NCBI GenBank assembly: GCA_900551665.1
Contig: URWW01000011.1
Coordinates: forward strand, 1-51,461
Length of the DNA: 51,461 bases
DNA from: an uncultured Collinsella sp.
Lineage (GTDB): Bacteria; Actinomycetota; Coriobacteriia; Coriobacteriales; Coriobacteriaceae
Direction: 5' to 3'
Shown one piece after another: positions 1 to 9,137 of the stretch. Each line of letters starts with the position of its first letter. The stretch's first letter is position 1. The translations under genes and the position numbers were made by a program. Under the pieces are notes generated by a model that worked only from the letters and a program-made list of their open reading frames with translations, did no database searches and was not told the DNA's origin.

Positions 1-2
1 GT

Positions 3-1241
3 CACGACGAGCGCGAGCAGACGCTCAACCAGCTGCTCGTCGAGATGGACGGCTTCGAGGAGAACGAGAGCGTGATCCTCATCGCCGCCACCAACCGCCC
101 CGACGTCCTCGACCCGGCGCTGCTGCGCCCGGGCCGTTTCGACCGTCAGATCACGGTGGACCGCCCCGATGTCCGCGGCCGCGAGCAGATCCTGCGCGTG
201 CATGCCGCGAACAAGCCGCTCGACACCGATGTCAGCTTTGAGAAGCTCGCCCAGCTCACCGTGGGCTTTGCCGGCGCCGACCTGGCGAACCTCCTCAACG
301 AGGCCGCGCTGCTCACCGCCCGTCGCAACCGCTCTCTTATCTCGATGGACGAGATCGAGGAGTCCATGGAGCGCGTCATGGCGGGCCCGCAGCGCAAGAG
401 CCGTGTGATGACCGAGGCCGAGCGCCGCATCATCGCCTACCACGAGAGCGGCCACGCCCTGGTTGGTCATGTGCTCGAGAACTCCGACCCGGTGCACAAG
501 ATCTCGATCATCAGCCGCGGCCAGGCGCTCGGGTACACGATGCAGCTGCCCGCCGAGGACCACTTCCTCAAGTCTCGCCGCGAGATGCTCGACGACCTCG
601 CCGTGTTCCTGGGCGGCCGTGTTGCCGAGGAGCTCATGTGCGACGACATCACCTCCGGTGCGAGCAACGATCTGGAGCGCGCCACCAAGATGGCCCGCGA
701 GATGGTCACGCGCTTAGGGATGAGCGATGAGCTCGGTACGCAGGTGTTCGGCGAGGCGCAGCACCAGGTGTTCCTGGGTCGCGATTACGCCGACCATCAG
801 GACTACTCCGAGGAGACGGCGCGCCGCATCGACGCCGAGGTCCAGCGCATCATGCGCGAGGCCCACGAGCGCGCGGTGGAGATCATCTCTGCCCGGCGCG
901 AGCAGATGGACCTCATGGCCCGCGTCCTGCTCGAGCGCGAGACGGTCGAGGGTGATGCCGTGAGCGCCCTGCTCGACAATGAGTGGGATGCCTACCTTGA
1001 GCGCGAGGGCGATATCGTCGCCGCCAAGGAGGCCCGCAACGACGCCGCCGCCAACGGTGCCGATCCGGCCGTGGTGGATGCCGAGCGCGCCCGTCGCGCC
1101 AAGCCGCGCCAGAGCGACGAGGAAATCGCCGCAGAGGCCGCCGCGTTCGCGCAAGCTGCCGTCGCGGGGGATCGAAATCCCGGGGGCGACGAGGATGCCG
1201 AGTCCGACGAGGGCGCCGAATGTCCCCGGAGCGATTCGTAA
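3..1241 (+). CDS. ftsH: ATP-dependent zinc metalloprotease FtsH, 3' part (5' end outside window)
   Basis: FtsH is a membrane-anchored hexameric AAA+ protease that unfolds and degrades membrane and short-lived cytosolic proteins. The reading frame is open from base 3, so the gene enters from the left; 412 residues are visible. They begin in the AAA+ module just after Walker B (HDEREQTLNQLLVEMDGF) and include the second region of homology (NRPDVLDPALLRPGRFDRQI). The zinc-protease motif HESGH follows, and then the TSGASNDLERAT segment that supplies the third zinc ligand. The C-terminal tail of about 90 residues is acidic and low in complexity, as often seen in actinobacterial FtsH. An intrinsic terminator follows the TAA. 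The N-terminal membrane segments and Walker A lie outside the window. Confidence 0.97.
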   Translation, partial: HDEREQTLNQLLVEMDGFEENESVILIAATNRPDVLDPALLRPGRFDRQITVDRPDVRGREQILRVHAANKPLDTDVSFEKLAQLTVGFAGADLANLLNEAALLTARRNRSLISMDEIEESMERVMAGPQRKSRVMTEAERRIIAYHESGHALVGHVLENSDPVHKISIISRGQALGYTMQLPAEDHFLKSRREMLDDLAVFLGGRVAEELMCDDITSGASNDLERATKMAREMVTRLGMSDELGTQVFGEAQHQVFLGRDYADHQDYSEETARRIDAEVQRIMREAHERAVEIISARREQMDLMARVLLERETVEGDAVSALLDNEWDAYLEREGDIVAAKEARNDAAANGADPAVVDAERARRAKPRQSDEEIAAEAAAFAQAAVAGDRNPGGDEDAESDEGAECPRSDS

Positions 1242-1257
1242 TTTATCGATGTGACAC

Positions 1258-1302
1258 AATGTGCTGGCGGTGCGATATGTGCTCGCCAGCACATTGCTTT
1301 TG
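1258..1302 (+). terminator. Intrinsic terminator of ftsH
   Basis: A perfect 12-bp stem (1258-1269 with 1284-1295) closes a 14-nt loop and is followed by GCTTTT. It begins 17 nt after the ftsH stop codon. Confidence 0.85.
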
Positions 1303-1491
1303 CCTGCGCCAAAATGCCCATATCTGCATCCGCATCGTCTGCGATTGCACCGGCTTTCTCCATGGACGGCCTCAATTGCCTATGGGAATCCGACACATGG
1401 TAGGTGTCAAAAAGAAGAAAAGCATAGGCAAATGCCCTGGTCCATGGATAATGATTCAAACGTGAGAGTAGATTCGAAGATCGGAGTGCCC

Positions 1492-2337
1492 ATGGCCGGA
1501 TTTTTCGCACGTGCGAAGCAGACCATGCGTCAGAAACGTCAAAACGAGCCCATGGTCTTTTACCTGTACTTCATCCTGCGCGCCCTCGTGCTCATCACGC
1601 TTGTGCGTTCGGCGTTCATCGGCCATTACGAGCACATGATGCTGTGCGTCCTCACCCTTGTGCTTCTGCTGGTGCCGTCCTTTCTCGAGCACACCCTCGA
1701 TATCGAGCTGCCCGACCTGCTCGAGTCGATCATCTTGCTGTTCATCTTCGCCGCGGAGATCCTGGGTGAGATCGACGCCTTTTACATCAGCATCCCGTTT
1801 TGGGACACGATCTTGCATACGACCTGGGGATTCATGTGCGCGGGCATCGGCTTTGCGCTGTTCGACATCCTGAACCGCAGCGAGAATTCCAGCATCCACC
1901 TCACGCCGCTGTATATGGCGGTCTCGGCGGTGGCGTTCTCCATGTGCATCGGTGCGTGCTGGGAGATCTTCGAGTATTTCGCCGACTGCTTCATCGGCGT
2001 CGACATGCAGAAGGACACGCTGGTCCAGGCCATCAACACCGTGTGGCTCGACCCCACCAACTCCAATGTGACCATCCCGGTGCGCGACATCGTCTCATCG
2101 CAGATCACGCTCGCTTCGGGCGAGGTCATCTCGATTCCCGGTGGCTACCTCGACATCGGCATTCACGATACCATGGCCGACCTGATCGTGAACCTCATCG
2201 GCGCGCTCGTATTCGCCGTGCTCGGCTTCGCGTACGTGAAGACGCGCGACAACAATTCCTTTGCGGCGCGTTTCATCCCGCGCGTGCGCAAGCGCGTGTC
2301 CGAGGCCGTGGGCAAGGCCGGCTCCTCGGCGGAATAG
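1492..2337 (+). CDS. YjdF/DUF2238-like multi-pass membrane protein
   Basis: The 281-residue product has about six hydrophobic segments, starting near residue 21 (YLYFILRALVLITLV). Conserved polar patches resemble the YjdF/DUF2238 family: WDTILHTTWGF, ACWEIFEYFADCFIG and, near the C-terminus, HDTMADLIVNLIGAL. The function of that family is unknown to me. I chose ATG 1492 because GGAG lies 5 nt upstream; ATG 1444 and 1432 are in frame but lack a good ribosome site. The gene sits 8 nt before the aminotransferase gene, so the two are probably co-transcribed. The tail after the last membrane segment is basic and should be cytosolic. Confidence 0.75.
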   Translation: MAGFFARAKQTMRQKRQNEPMVFYLYFILRALVLITLVRSAFIGHYEHMMLCVLTLVLLLVPSFLEHTLDIELPDLLESIILLFIFAAEILGEIDAFYISIPFWDTILHTTWGFMCAGIGFALFDILNRSENSSIHLTPLYMAVSAVAFSMCIGACWEIFEYFADCFIGVDMQKDTLVQAINTVWLDPTNSNVTIPVRDIVSSQITLASGEVISIPGGYLDIGIHDTMADLIVNLIGALVFAVLGFAYVKTRDNNSFAARFIPRVRKRVSEAVGKAGSSAE

Positions 2338-2345
2338 GTTGCCCT

Positions 2346-3530
2346 ATGATCAACGAGGCCATGCGGGCGCACGGCGCCGAGGGCTCCAAAGTCCGCGAGA
2401 CTTCCTCCCTTGCCCGTGAGCGTCGTGAGCAGATCGGCGACAAGAGGGTGTTCGATTTCAGCTTGGGCTGCCCGAGTGTTCGTCCACCGCTGTCGGTGCG
2501 CGCTGCGATCGATCGCGCGCTCGAGGAGTTGCCGCCCGAGGAGCTGCATGGATATGCCCCCGCGCTCGGGTTGCCGCGCGCCCGTATCGCCGTGGTCGAG
2601 GCCCTGAACGAGGAGTTCCACACTGCGTATGGCATGAACGCTATCTGCATGACCGCCGGCGCCTCCGCCTCGGTTTGCTGTGCGCTGCACGCCCTGACGC
2701 GTCCGGGCGAGGACGTGATCGTGGTGAGCCCATATTTCCCCGAGTACAAGGTCTGGATCGAAACGTGCGGATGCCGCTGCGTCGAGGCCCCGGCGAAGCC
2801 CTACACCTTCCGTCTGTCCGTGGGCGGCGTCATGTCCTCGATCACCCGCAAAACGGCCGCAATCATCGTCGCGTCGCCCAACAATCCCACGGGTTGCGTG
2901 TATGGGCGCGACGAACTGCAACGTTTGGCGAACTGCCTGCGTGAGGTGAACGCCACGCGCGAGGAGCCGATCTACCTGATCGCCGACGAGTCCTATCGCG
3001 ACCTCGCCTACGGCGTGGACGTTCCCTGGGTGCCCAGCATCTACCCGCATACGGTCGTGTGCCATTCATACTCCGTCTCGCTCTCGATTCCCGGCGAGCG
3101 CGTGGGCTGGACCCTCGTGCCGCCCGCCTGCCATGCCGCTCGCCAGGTGATGGAGGCGCTTGCGGGCGCTGCGCGAGCCCTGGGCTTCGTGCGCGCCCCC
3201 GTCCTGTTCCAGCATGTGGTGGCCGCCTGCGCGCGAGACCGGTGCGATGTGTCGGCTTACGATCGAAACCGCACGTGCCTGGTCAACGCGCTGGGGGAGA
3301 TGGGCTATTCGTTCGTCGAGCCCCGTGGGGCCTTCTTCTTGTGGATTCGCTCGCTCGAGCCGGACGCCGAGGCGTTTTGCGAGCGGGCTCGCGCCCACGA
3401 GCTGTTCCTCGTGCCCTCCGATGACTTCGGTGTCGGTGGCTGGGCACGCGTGGGGTATTGTGTGGGATATGAGACCATTGTGGATTCGCTGCCTGCCTGG
3501 CAGGCGCTGATGGATGAATACCGGAGTTGA
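2346..3530 (+). CDS. Fold-type I aminotransferase homologue lacking the PLP lysine
   Basis: The 394-residue protein is full length for the aspartate-aminotransferase-like (class I/II) family. It keeps the substrate and cofactor landmarks: FSLGCPSV near residue 40, the phosphate-side TAGASASV, PYFPEY, SPNNPTG (the cofactor-binding Asn), the ADESYRDL segment (Asp and Tyr that hold the pyridine ring) and a C-terminal carboxylate-binding Arg in WARVGYCV. The Schiff-base lysine, expected in S-Y-S-K-S-L-S-[IL]-P-G-E-R, is replaced by valine 244 (codon GTC, 3075-3077) while the flanking residues are intact. Classical transamination is therefore unlikely; a regulatory or altered activity is an inference. 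It lies 8 nt after the YjdF-like gene and 14 nt before the PHP gene. Confidence 0.88.
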   Translation: MINEAMRAHGAEGSKVRETSSLARERREQIGDKRVFDFSLGCPSVRPPLSVRAAIDRALEELPPEELHGYAPALGLPRARIAVVEALNEEFHTAYGMNAICMTAGASASVCCALHALTRPGEDVIVVSPYFPEYKVWIETCGCRCVEAPAKPYTFRLSVGGVMSSITRKTAAIIVASPNNPTGCVYGRDELQRLANCLREVNATREEPIYLIADESYRDLAYGVDVPWVPSIYPHTVVCHSYSVSLSIPGERVGWTLVPPACHAARQVMEALAGAARALGFVRAPVLFQHVVAACARDRCDVSAYDRNRTCLVNALGEMGYSFVEPRGAFFLWIRSLEPDAEAFCERARAHELFLVPSDDFGVGGWARVGYCVGYETIVDSLPAWQALMDEYRS

Positions 3531-3544
3531 GAGAGGGGACCGTG

Positions 3545-4348
3545 ATGGGTTATTCGATTTTGGGCGATGTGCATACGCATACGCTGTATTCGCGCCACGC
3601 CTATTCGACGATCGAGGAGAACGTCCGCGCCGCCGCCGAGGCGGGTTTGGAGATCCTCGGTTCGGCCGATCACTTCAGCGGAATGCTCTACCCCGAGCAG
3701 CACCTGCGCAACTTCCAGTACTTGATCAACATGGGGGTGTGGCCGCGCACCTGGCACGGGGTCACGGTCCTGCACGGCTGCGAGGCCGACGTGGTTGGCC
3801 TCGACGGGTCTCTGTTCGGCCAGGATATCGTTGTGCATTGCGATATCACGGGGCGCGATCTGGGTGTGGAGCGCACGTTGTTCGACCGCGCCACGGGCGA
3901 TGCGGATTACGTGATCGCGAGCGTGCACGACGGGACGTTCGCCGAGGGGGCATCGGTGTCCCAGGTGACCGATATGTACGTCGCCGCTCTGGAGCAAGAG
4001 AAGGTGTTCATCCTCGGCCACACGGGCCGCTCGGGCCTGCCCTATGACATCGACACGGTGCTGACCTGCGCCAAGGAGCGCCATAAGCTCATCGAGATAA
4101 ACGAGCATTCTCTCGAGGCGGGCGATCGCTATCACGGCGTGTGCCGGTCGATCGCGGAACGTTGCGCCGAGCTTGGCGTGGGCGTGGTGGTGTCGAGCGA
4201 TGCACATGTGGCTCCGCGCATCGGACAGTTCCCCACGGTCGAGCGCATGCTCGAGGAGATCCACTTCCCCGAGGAGCTCATCATAAACCGTGGCCGCGAG
4301 CCGTTCCTGCGTGAGCTGGCCGCCGCCGGCGTGCGCGATTTGAGGTAA
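3545..4348 (+). CDS. PHP-domain phosphoesterase (YcdX-like)
   Basis: The 267-residue product has the PHP metal-binding signatures in order: GDVHTHTLYSRHAY at the N-terminus (His10, His12, His18), SADHFSG, LHGCEAD, IASVHDG, LGHTGR and SSDAHV. They fit the trinuclear-metal phosphatase branch typified by YcdX. The substrate cannot be read from sequence; small sugar phosphates or histidinol-phosphate-like compounds are usual for the family. The start is ATG 3545, with GAGAGGGG 6 nt upstream; a TTG at 3527 is in frame but overlaps the previous stop. It follows the aminotransferase homologue by 14 nt and is probably in its operon. Confidence 0.88.
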   Translation: MGYSILGDVHTHTLYSRHAYSTIEENVRAAAEAGLEILGSADHFSGMLYPEQHLRNFQYLINMGVWPRTWHGVTVLHGCEADVVGLDGSLFGQDIVVHCDITGRDLGVERTLFDRATGDADYVIASVHDGTFAEGASVSQVTDMYVAALEQEKVFILGHTGRSGLPYDIDTVLTCAKERHKLIEINEHSLEAGDRYHGVCRSIAERCAELGVGVVVSSDAHVAPRIGQFPTVERMLEEIHFPEELIINRGREPFLRELAAAGVRDLR

Positions 4349-4490
4349 CGCCGGGGGCTGGTGCGCGGCTTTGATCGCCGGTCCGCTTCGAGGTTTCCAT
4401 CACAGAAACGTAAGGGTTTCGTCACATGCGCATCGCGCTCCGTTGGTATTCTTGGGCGAACGATTCTGCCCGAGGAGAGGAGGGGTGCGC

Positions 4491-5849
4491 ATGGATGGAC
4501 GGAGAGATTGCCGTGGGTCGGTGTTGCGGCGTATGCTGCGGCGCCTGCCGTGCGCCCTGCTTGCCTTGGGCCTGACGGTGACGCTCGGGTCTGCCGGGGT
4601 CCTCGCCACCCGTCGCGCGCAAGAGCTCACGGGGCACGGCGCCGTGGAGCAGCCCAGTTTGGATGCCGCGTATGCGCAGACGGCCGAGGGCTCGGCATCT
4701 GAGGTCGATGCCGAGCGCCCTGCGCGCTTTGCGGCCAATCTCACCTACACGAGTCTTGACGCCCCAGACGACGGTTCGGCGGTCGCCCGCGTGACGTGGG
4801 ATGATGCGTGGTTTTCCGCCGATGAGGGCGACTACAATCATGAGCTCGCCCAAACATCGTCGGTACTTGCCGCGCTCGCCTACTCGGAGTCGGGTTATTA
4901 CCAGGCGCGTGAGAACCACCCGCCGTATATGGAGAACGCCCTTGCCTCGCTGGGGTTTGGCGAGGTTTCCACCGAGTCGTACCGCTATCGCAGCAAGGTT
5001 GTCGACGAGGTGCTTGACCTGGCGACGGGCGATGCCGATGGTGCGGCGTACACGATCGCCCGCAAGCGTCTGGGTTCCGGGCACGACGGTCCTGCGCGCG
5101 ACCTCATCCTGGTGAGTGCGCGGGGCAGCTACGGGTCGGAATGGCTGAGCAACCTCGATATGTCTCGGGACGAGGCCGGCGACCATGGCGGCTACGTGCG
5201 CGCTGCGCGCGAGATCGGGGCGGAGGTCGTCTCCTGGGCCGAGGAGTCGCGCGCGCTTGGCGCAGAGGTGTCGGTTCTGCTGGTGGGCCATAGCCGTGGC
5301 GGCGCCATCGCGAACCTCGTAGCTGCTGAGCTCGACGATCTTCGTGCACAGGCGGGTGATGCGGCATCCTTCGGTCCCGTGTATGCCTACACGTTCGCCG
5401 CTCCGGCGACCACCCTCGCCTCAGATGCGCGCTCGGAGCGCTACGGCAACATCTTCAATATCGCCAACCCTTCGGACATCATGCCCTACCTGCCGCTATC
5501 GGCCTGGGGATACGAGCGTTACGGCGTCGATCTCGAGCTTCCGAGTGCTGGCTGTGCAGATTTCGATCGCCTCGAGGACGAGATGCGCGCCGTGTATCGT
5601 GAGTCGGTTGGGGTGGAATGCTCCGCCGATGCCGCCGACGTGCTCATTGCCCGCACGGTTTGCGACAACATTGCCGCGGCGGTGGGTTCTGCCGAAGAGC
5701 TCGTTACCCCTGTTGGCGCGCTCACGACATTCCGATTGCTGGCAACGCACGTCGACCCCGTGCGGATCCTCTACAGCCATTATCCCAGCACGTACATCGC
5801 ATGGATGTCCGTCACCGACGAGTCTCAATTTGTGCCTGTCCCCAATTGA
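4491..5849 (+). CDS. Secreted alpha/beta-hydrolase, lipase class 3/Mbeg1-like
   Basis: The 452-residue protein begins with a basic, hydrophobic signal sequence (residues 1-40, hydrophobic core CALLALGLTVTLGSAGVLA). A nucleophile elbow GHSRGG has its serine at residue 268. The sequence after it, with YTFAAPATT and the NPSDIMPYLPLS loop supplying an Asp, resembles lipase class 3 proteins annotated as Mbeg1-like. The start ATG 4491 has GGAGGGG 5 nt upstream. The last codons (QFVPVPN and the stop) lie inside a 31-bp dispersed repeat at 5822-5852, so the original C-terminus may have differed. The gene converges on the rRNA methyltransferase gene, with 4 nt between the stops. The substrate is unknown. 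Confidence 0.8.
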   Translation: MDGRRDCRGSVLRRMLRRLPCALLALGLTVTLGSAGVLATRRAQELTGHGAVEQPSLDAAYAQTAEGSASEVDAERPARFAANLTYTSLDAPDDGSAVARVTWDDAWFSADEGDYNHELAQTSSVLAALAYSESGYYQARENHPPYMENALASLGFGEVSTESYRYRSKVVDEVLDLATGDADGAAYTIARKRLGSGHDGPARDLILVSARGSYGSEWLSNLDMSRDEAGDHGGYVRAAREIGAEVVSWAEESRALGAEVSVLLVGHSRGGAIANLVAAELDDLRAQAGDAASFGPVYAYTFAAPATTLASDARSERYGNIFNIANPSDIMPYLPLSAWGYERYGVDLELPSAGCADFDRLEDEMRAVYRESVGVECSADAADVLIARTVCDNIAAAVGSAEELVTPVGALTTFRLLATHVDPVRILYSHYPSTYIAWMSVTDESQFVPVPN

Positions 5850-5852
5850 GAC
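5822..5852. repeat. 31-bp dispersed quasi-palindromic repeat, copy A
   Basis: The ends GTCTCAATT and AATTGAGAC are perfect 9-bp inverted repeats. The reverse complement matches copy B (12403-12433) at 27 of 31 positions. The element supplies the final codons and stop of the lipase-like gene and spans the junction with the convergent methyltransferase gene. Confidence 0.8.
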
Positions 5853-5853
5853 A

Positions 5854-7119
5854 TCAGGGGCGTGTGAGGATGGCGACGGTTTCGACGTGCTCGGTGTGGG
5901 GGAACAGGTCCACGGGCGTCAGGCGCTCAAGGCGGTAGCCGGCGCGTCCGAGATGCTCAAGATCGCGCACCTGCGTGTGGGGGTTGCAGCTGATGTAGAC
6001 GATGCGTCGCGGTGCGAGTGAGGATGCCGCGTCGAGGAACTCGGGCGTCGACCCGGCGCGCGGCGGGTCCATTACCAACACGTCGACATGGTCGCCTCGA
6101 TGAGCTGCTTCGAGCATGTATTCCGTGGCGTCCCGGGCGATGAAAGACGAGGTCGCACCCAGGTCGTTGAGTTCGGCATTGCGCACGGCGTCCCGTACGC
6201 CCTCGGGGTTGCGCTCGACGCCGGTCAGGGCGATGCCGAACCCCTGCTTGCGCGCTGCTGCCGCCGCTGCAAGGCCGATGGTGCCGCTGCCGCAATAGGT
6301 GTCGAGGACGGTGTCGGAGCCGGTGAGGCCCATGCCGTCGATTGCGAGCCGGTAGAGCACCTCGGTCTGCTGTGGGTTGACCTGGTAAAACGAGACGGGC
6401 GAGATTTCGAACGTGCAATCGAGGAGACGATCGGTCATGCGCTCGCGCCCCGCAAGGATGCGTGTCTGACCGCCGAGGATGGCGTTGGTGACGCGGGGGT
6501 TGACGTTTTGCGCCACGGTCACGAGTTCGGGATGGGATTCGATCAGGCGGTGTGCGAGTTCGTCGAGGCGTTCGACCTCGAGGCTGCGCGTGACGAGCGT
6601 GAGCATCGACTCGTCCGTGCGCCAGCCGCAGCGGAGCACGGCGTAACGCAGCTGCCCGCAGCGGCGGTCTTCGTCATATGCGGGGATGCCGAGTTCGCCG
6701 GCCAGATGCGCCACGTCGTTGAGCAGTTCGCGCGCCCCGGGCGCCTCGACGGCGCATGCGGGGCAGTCGACGATATCGTGCGTACCGCGGGCGAAAAACC
6801 CGCCGCGCACCGAGCCGTCCGCGGCGGGTGCGAAGGGGGTGGCTGCCTTGTGGCGGAACGCCCGCGGTGAGGCGAGCGGGGCGTCGGCTACGGTCACGGG
6901 TCCGCTTTCGCGCGAAGCTCCCATGCCGAGCACCGGCTCGACCTGCGCATCCCAGTCGAATTGCGCGATAAGCGGTTCGAAGAGCTCGCACATGGCCGTA
7001 TGCTTGCGCGCAAGTTGCTTGCGATAGGGCAGACCGAGCCATGCGCAACCGCCGCAGCTGTGCATGATGGGGCACGGGGCCCCGGCATCGGTGTGCTTCG
7101 CAGCGGGTTTCTTCGCCAT
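5854..7119 (-). CDS. rlmD: TrmA/RumA-family RNA (uracil-5-)-methyltransferase, RlmD-like
   Basis: The 421-residue enzyme should methylate C5 of a uracil in 23S rRNA using S-adenosylmethionine. An N-terminal iron-sulfur cluster motif is visible: C16, C22 and C25 in CPIMHSCGGC, with a later cysteine in VDCPACAVEA. The SAM-binding part holds LDTYCGSGTIGLAAA and VMDPPRAG. The catalytic cysteine sits in YISCNPHT near the C-terminus. The usual TRAM domain is not obvious. The start ATG at 7119 (MAKKPAAKHT) is chosen because the upstream in-frame sequence does not look conserved. RlmD is the best match by motif, but an RlmCD-type dual enzyme cannot be excluded. Confidence 0.88.
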   Translation of the reverse strand: MAKKPAAKHTDAGAPCPIMHSCGGCAWLGLPYRKQLARKHTAMCELFEPLIAQFDWDAQVEPVLGMGASRESGPVTVADAPLASPRAFRHKAATPFAPAADGSVRGGFFARGTHDIVDCPACAVEAPGARELLNDVAHLAGELGIPAYDEDRRCGQLRYAVLRCGWRTDESMLTLVTRSLEVERLDELAHRLIESHPELVTVAQNVNPRVTNAILGGQTRILAGRERMTDRLLDCTFEISPVSFYQVNPQQTEVLYRLAIDGMGLTGSDTVLDTYCGSGTIGLAAAAAARKQGFGIALTGVERNPEGVRDAVRNAELNDLGATSSFIARDATEYMLEAAHRGDHVDVLVMDPPRAGSTPEFLDAASSLAPRRIVYISCNPHTQVRDLEHLGRAGYRLERLTPVDLFPHTEHVETVAILTRP

Positions 7120-7292
7120 GGCTGGTCCATTCGGTCGGGGTGTTCTGCTCGCTATGGTACCCGAGCTGCGGACGCGTGGCTCGGCGGTCTCGCCCAAACC
7201 ATATATCGCCGATTCGGCCGATCGGGAAATCACCGCTTTGAAACACCTCGGCGTCGCATGTCGAAACATCAGGGAAATCTCTCGGTGGCCAG

Positions 7293-7359
7293 TTGCACTC
7301 CATCAAACTAAAGTGATATTCTTCCAATCGCCGACAACGGTACTTTAGTTTAGTAAAGT
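7293..7359 (+). promoter_or_regulatory. Promoter and ACTTTAG operator-like repeats of the amino-acid ABC operon
   Basis: A TTGCAC box (7293-7298) and a TATTCT box (7317-7322) are separated by 18 nt. The spacer contains AAACTAAAGTG. Downstream, 7342-7359 carries ACTTTA and TAAAGT as an inverted pair. The same motif in the same arrangement precedes cstA (41540-41591), which suggests a shared regulator. Confidence 0.55.
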
Positions 7360-7378
7360 GAAACGAAGGGAACAGATC

Positions 7379-8326
7379 ATGAAGAAGAACGAGCAGAGCA
7401 CGCAGAACGATCTTGCCAACATCTCCGGCGCCATGCCCGAGACGGACTCCATCGGGTCCGGGACCCCGCGAAAATGCAGCTTGACGCGGCGGTCGCTGGT
7501 GGCCGGTGCGGCATCCGTCGTCATGACGCTGGCGCTGCTCGCGGGATGCGGTGCAGCCCCAGCGGCGACTGACGCTGGGTCCGCCCCCAAGGCGCAAGCG
7601 GATACCTCGGCCAGCGCGACCGGCATGCTGATTGTCGGCTTCGATCAGGCCTACCCGCCCTACGGATACGTGGGCGATGATGGCGAGTACACCGGGTTCG
7701 ACCTCGATCTCGCCCAAGCGGTCGCCGATCGACTCGATTGGGAGCTCCAACTCGAGCCCATCGACTGGGATGCCAAGGACGCCCTGCTCAAGTCGGGCGC
7801 CATCAACTGCATCTGGAACGGCTTCACCATGGAGACCCGCGAGGACGACTACACCTTCTCCGATCCGTACATGCTGAATGCCCAGGTCGTCGTGGTCCGT
7901 GCCGACAGCGGCATTGAGGACGCGGGCGGCCTCGCTGGCAAGGCGGTCGTGACGCAGGTCGATTCCGCGGCCGAAGAGGTGCTCAAGGGCGACGCCGCCG
8001 ACCTTGCCGCGACCTTCGCCTCGCTCGAGACCATCGGCGAGTACAACACGGCGTTCATGCAGCTTGAGTCCGGTGCGGTTGACGCGGTTGCCTGCGACCT
8101 CTCCGTCGCCATGTACCAGATGGCCGCCAAGCCCGACGCCTATGTCATGCTCGACGACTACCTCTCGGAGGAGAACTACGCGGTCGGCTTCAAGAAGGGC
8201 GACACTGCCACGGCAAAGCAGGTCACCGAGGCGCTGAAGGCTTTGTACGAGGATGGCGCTGTTGCCCAGATCGCCGCCAAGTACGCCGATCAGGGTCTGA
8301 CCATGGACAACTGGCAGATCAGGTAG
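7379..8326 (+). CDS. Amino-acid ABC transporter substrate-binding lipoprotein
   Basis: The 315-residue solute-binding protein belongs to the family 3 (HisJ/GlnH-like) amino-acid binders. The N-terminus has an unusually long leader of about 34 residues, a twin-arginine-like RRSLV, a hydrophobic segment and the lipobox LLAGC with Cys57 as the predicted lipidated residue. The binding domain starts at LIVGFDQAYPPYGY and shows the family pattern GFDLDLAQAVADRL and the FSDPYM strand. It delivers ligand to the permease and ATPase encoded next. ATG 7379 has GAAGGGAA 6 nt upstream. The exact amino acid cannot be told. A strong hairpin after the gene probably reduces downstream expression, giving excess binding protein. 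Confidence 0.92.
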   Translation: MKKNEQSTQNDLANISGAMPETDSIGSGTPRKCSLTRRSLVAGAASVVMTLALLAGCGAAPAATDAGSAPKAQADTSASATGMLIVGFDQAYPPYGYVGDDGEYTGFDLDLAQAVADRLDWELQLEPIDWDAKDALLKSGAINCIWNGFTMETREDDYTFSDPYMLNAQVVVVRADSGIEDAGGLAGKAVVTQVDSAAEEVLKGDAADLAATFASLETIGEYNTAFMQLESGAVDAVACDLSVAMYQMAAKPDAYVMLDDYLSEENYAVGFKKGDTATAKQVTEALKALYEDGAVAQIAAKYADQGLTMDNWQIR

Positions 8327-8339
8327 GTGGCGCCCGCAT

Positions 8340-8376
8340 GGCGCGCCCGAGGTGCATGTGCCCGGGCGCGCCTTTT
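8340..8376 (+). terminator. Intercistronic attenuator between binding protein and permease genes
   Basis: A perfect 10-bp GC-only stem (8340-8349 with 8363-8372) is followed by TTTT. It lies 14 nt after the binding-protein stop and before the permease start, as in ABC operons where partial termination favours the binding protein. Confidence 0.75.
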
Positions 8377-8415
8377 GCGTGCGTGCCGGGCCCGTTGGGA
8401 AAGGACGATATTCAG

Positions 8416-9069
<654 letters not shown>

Positions 9070-9137
9070 CGGGGAACCCTGCAATCTCTGCTCACCGCGG
9101 TATGCGGCTCCGCGCATCTATTTGAAGGGTGGCTCTC

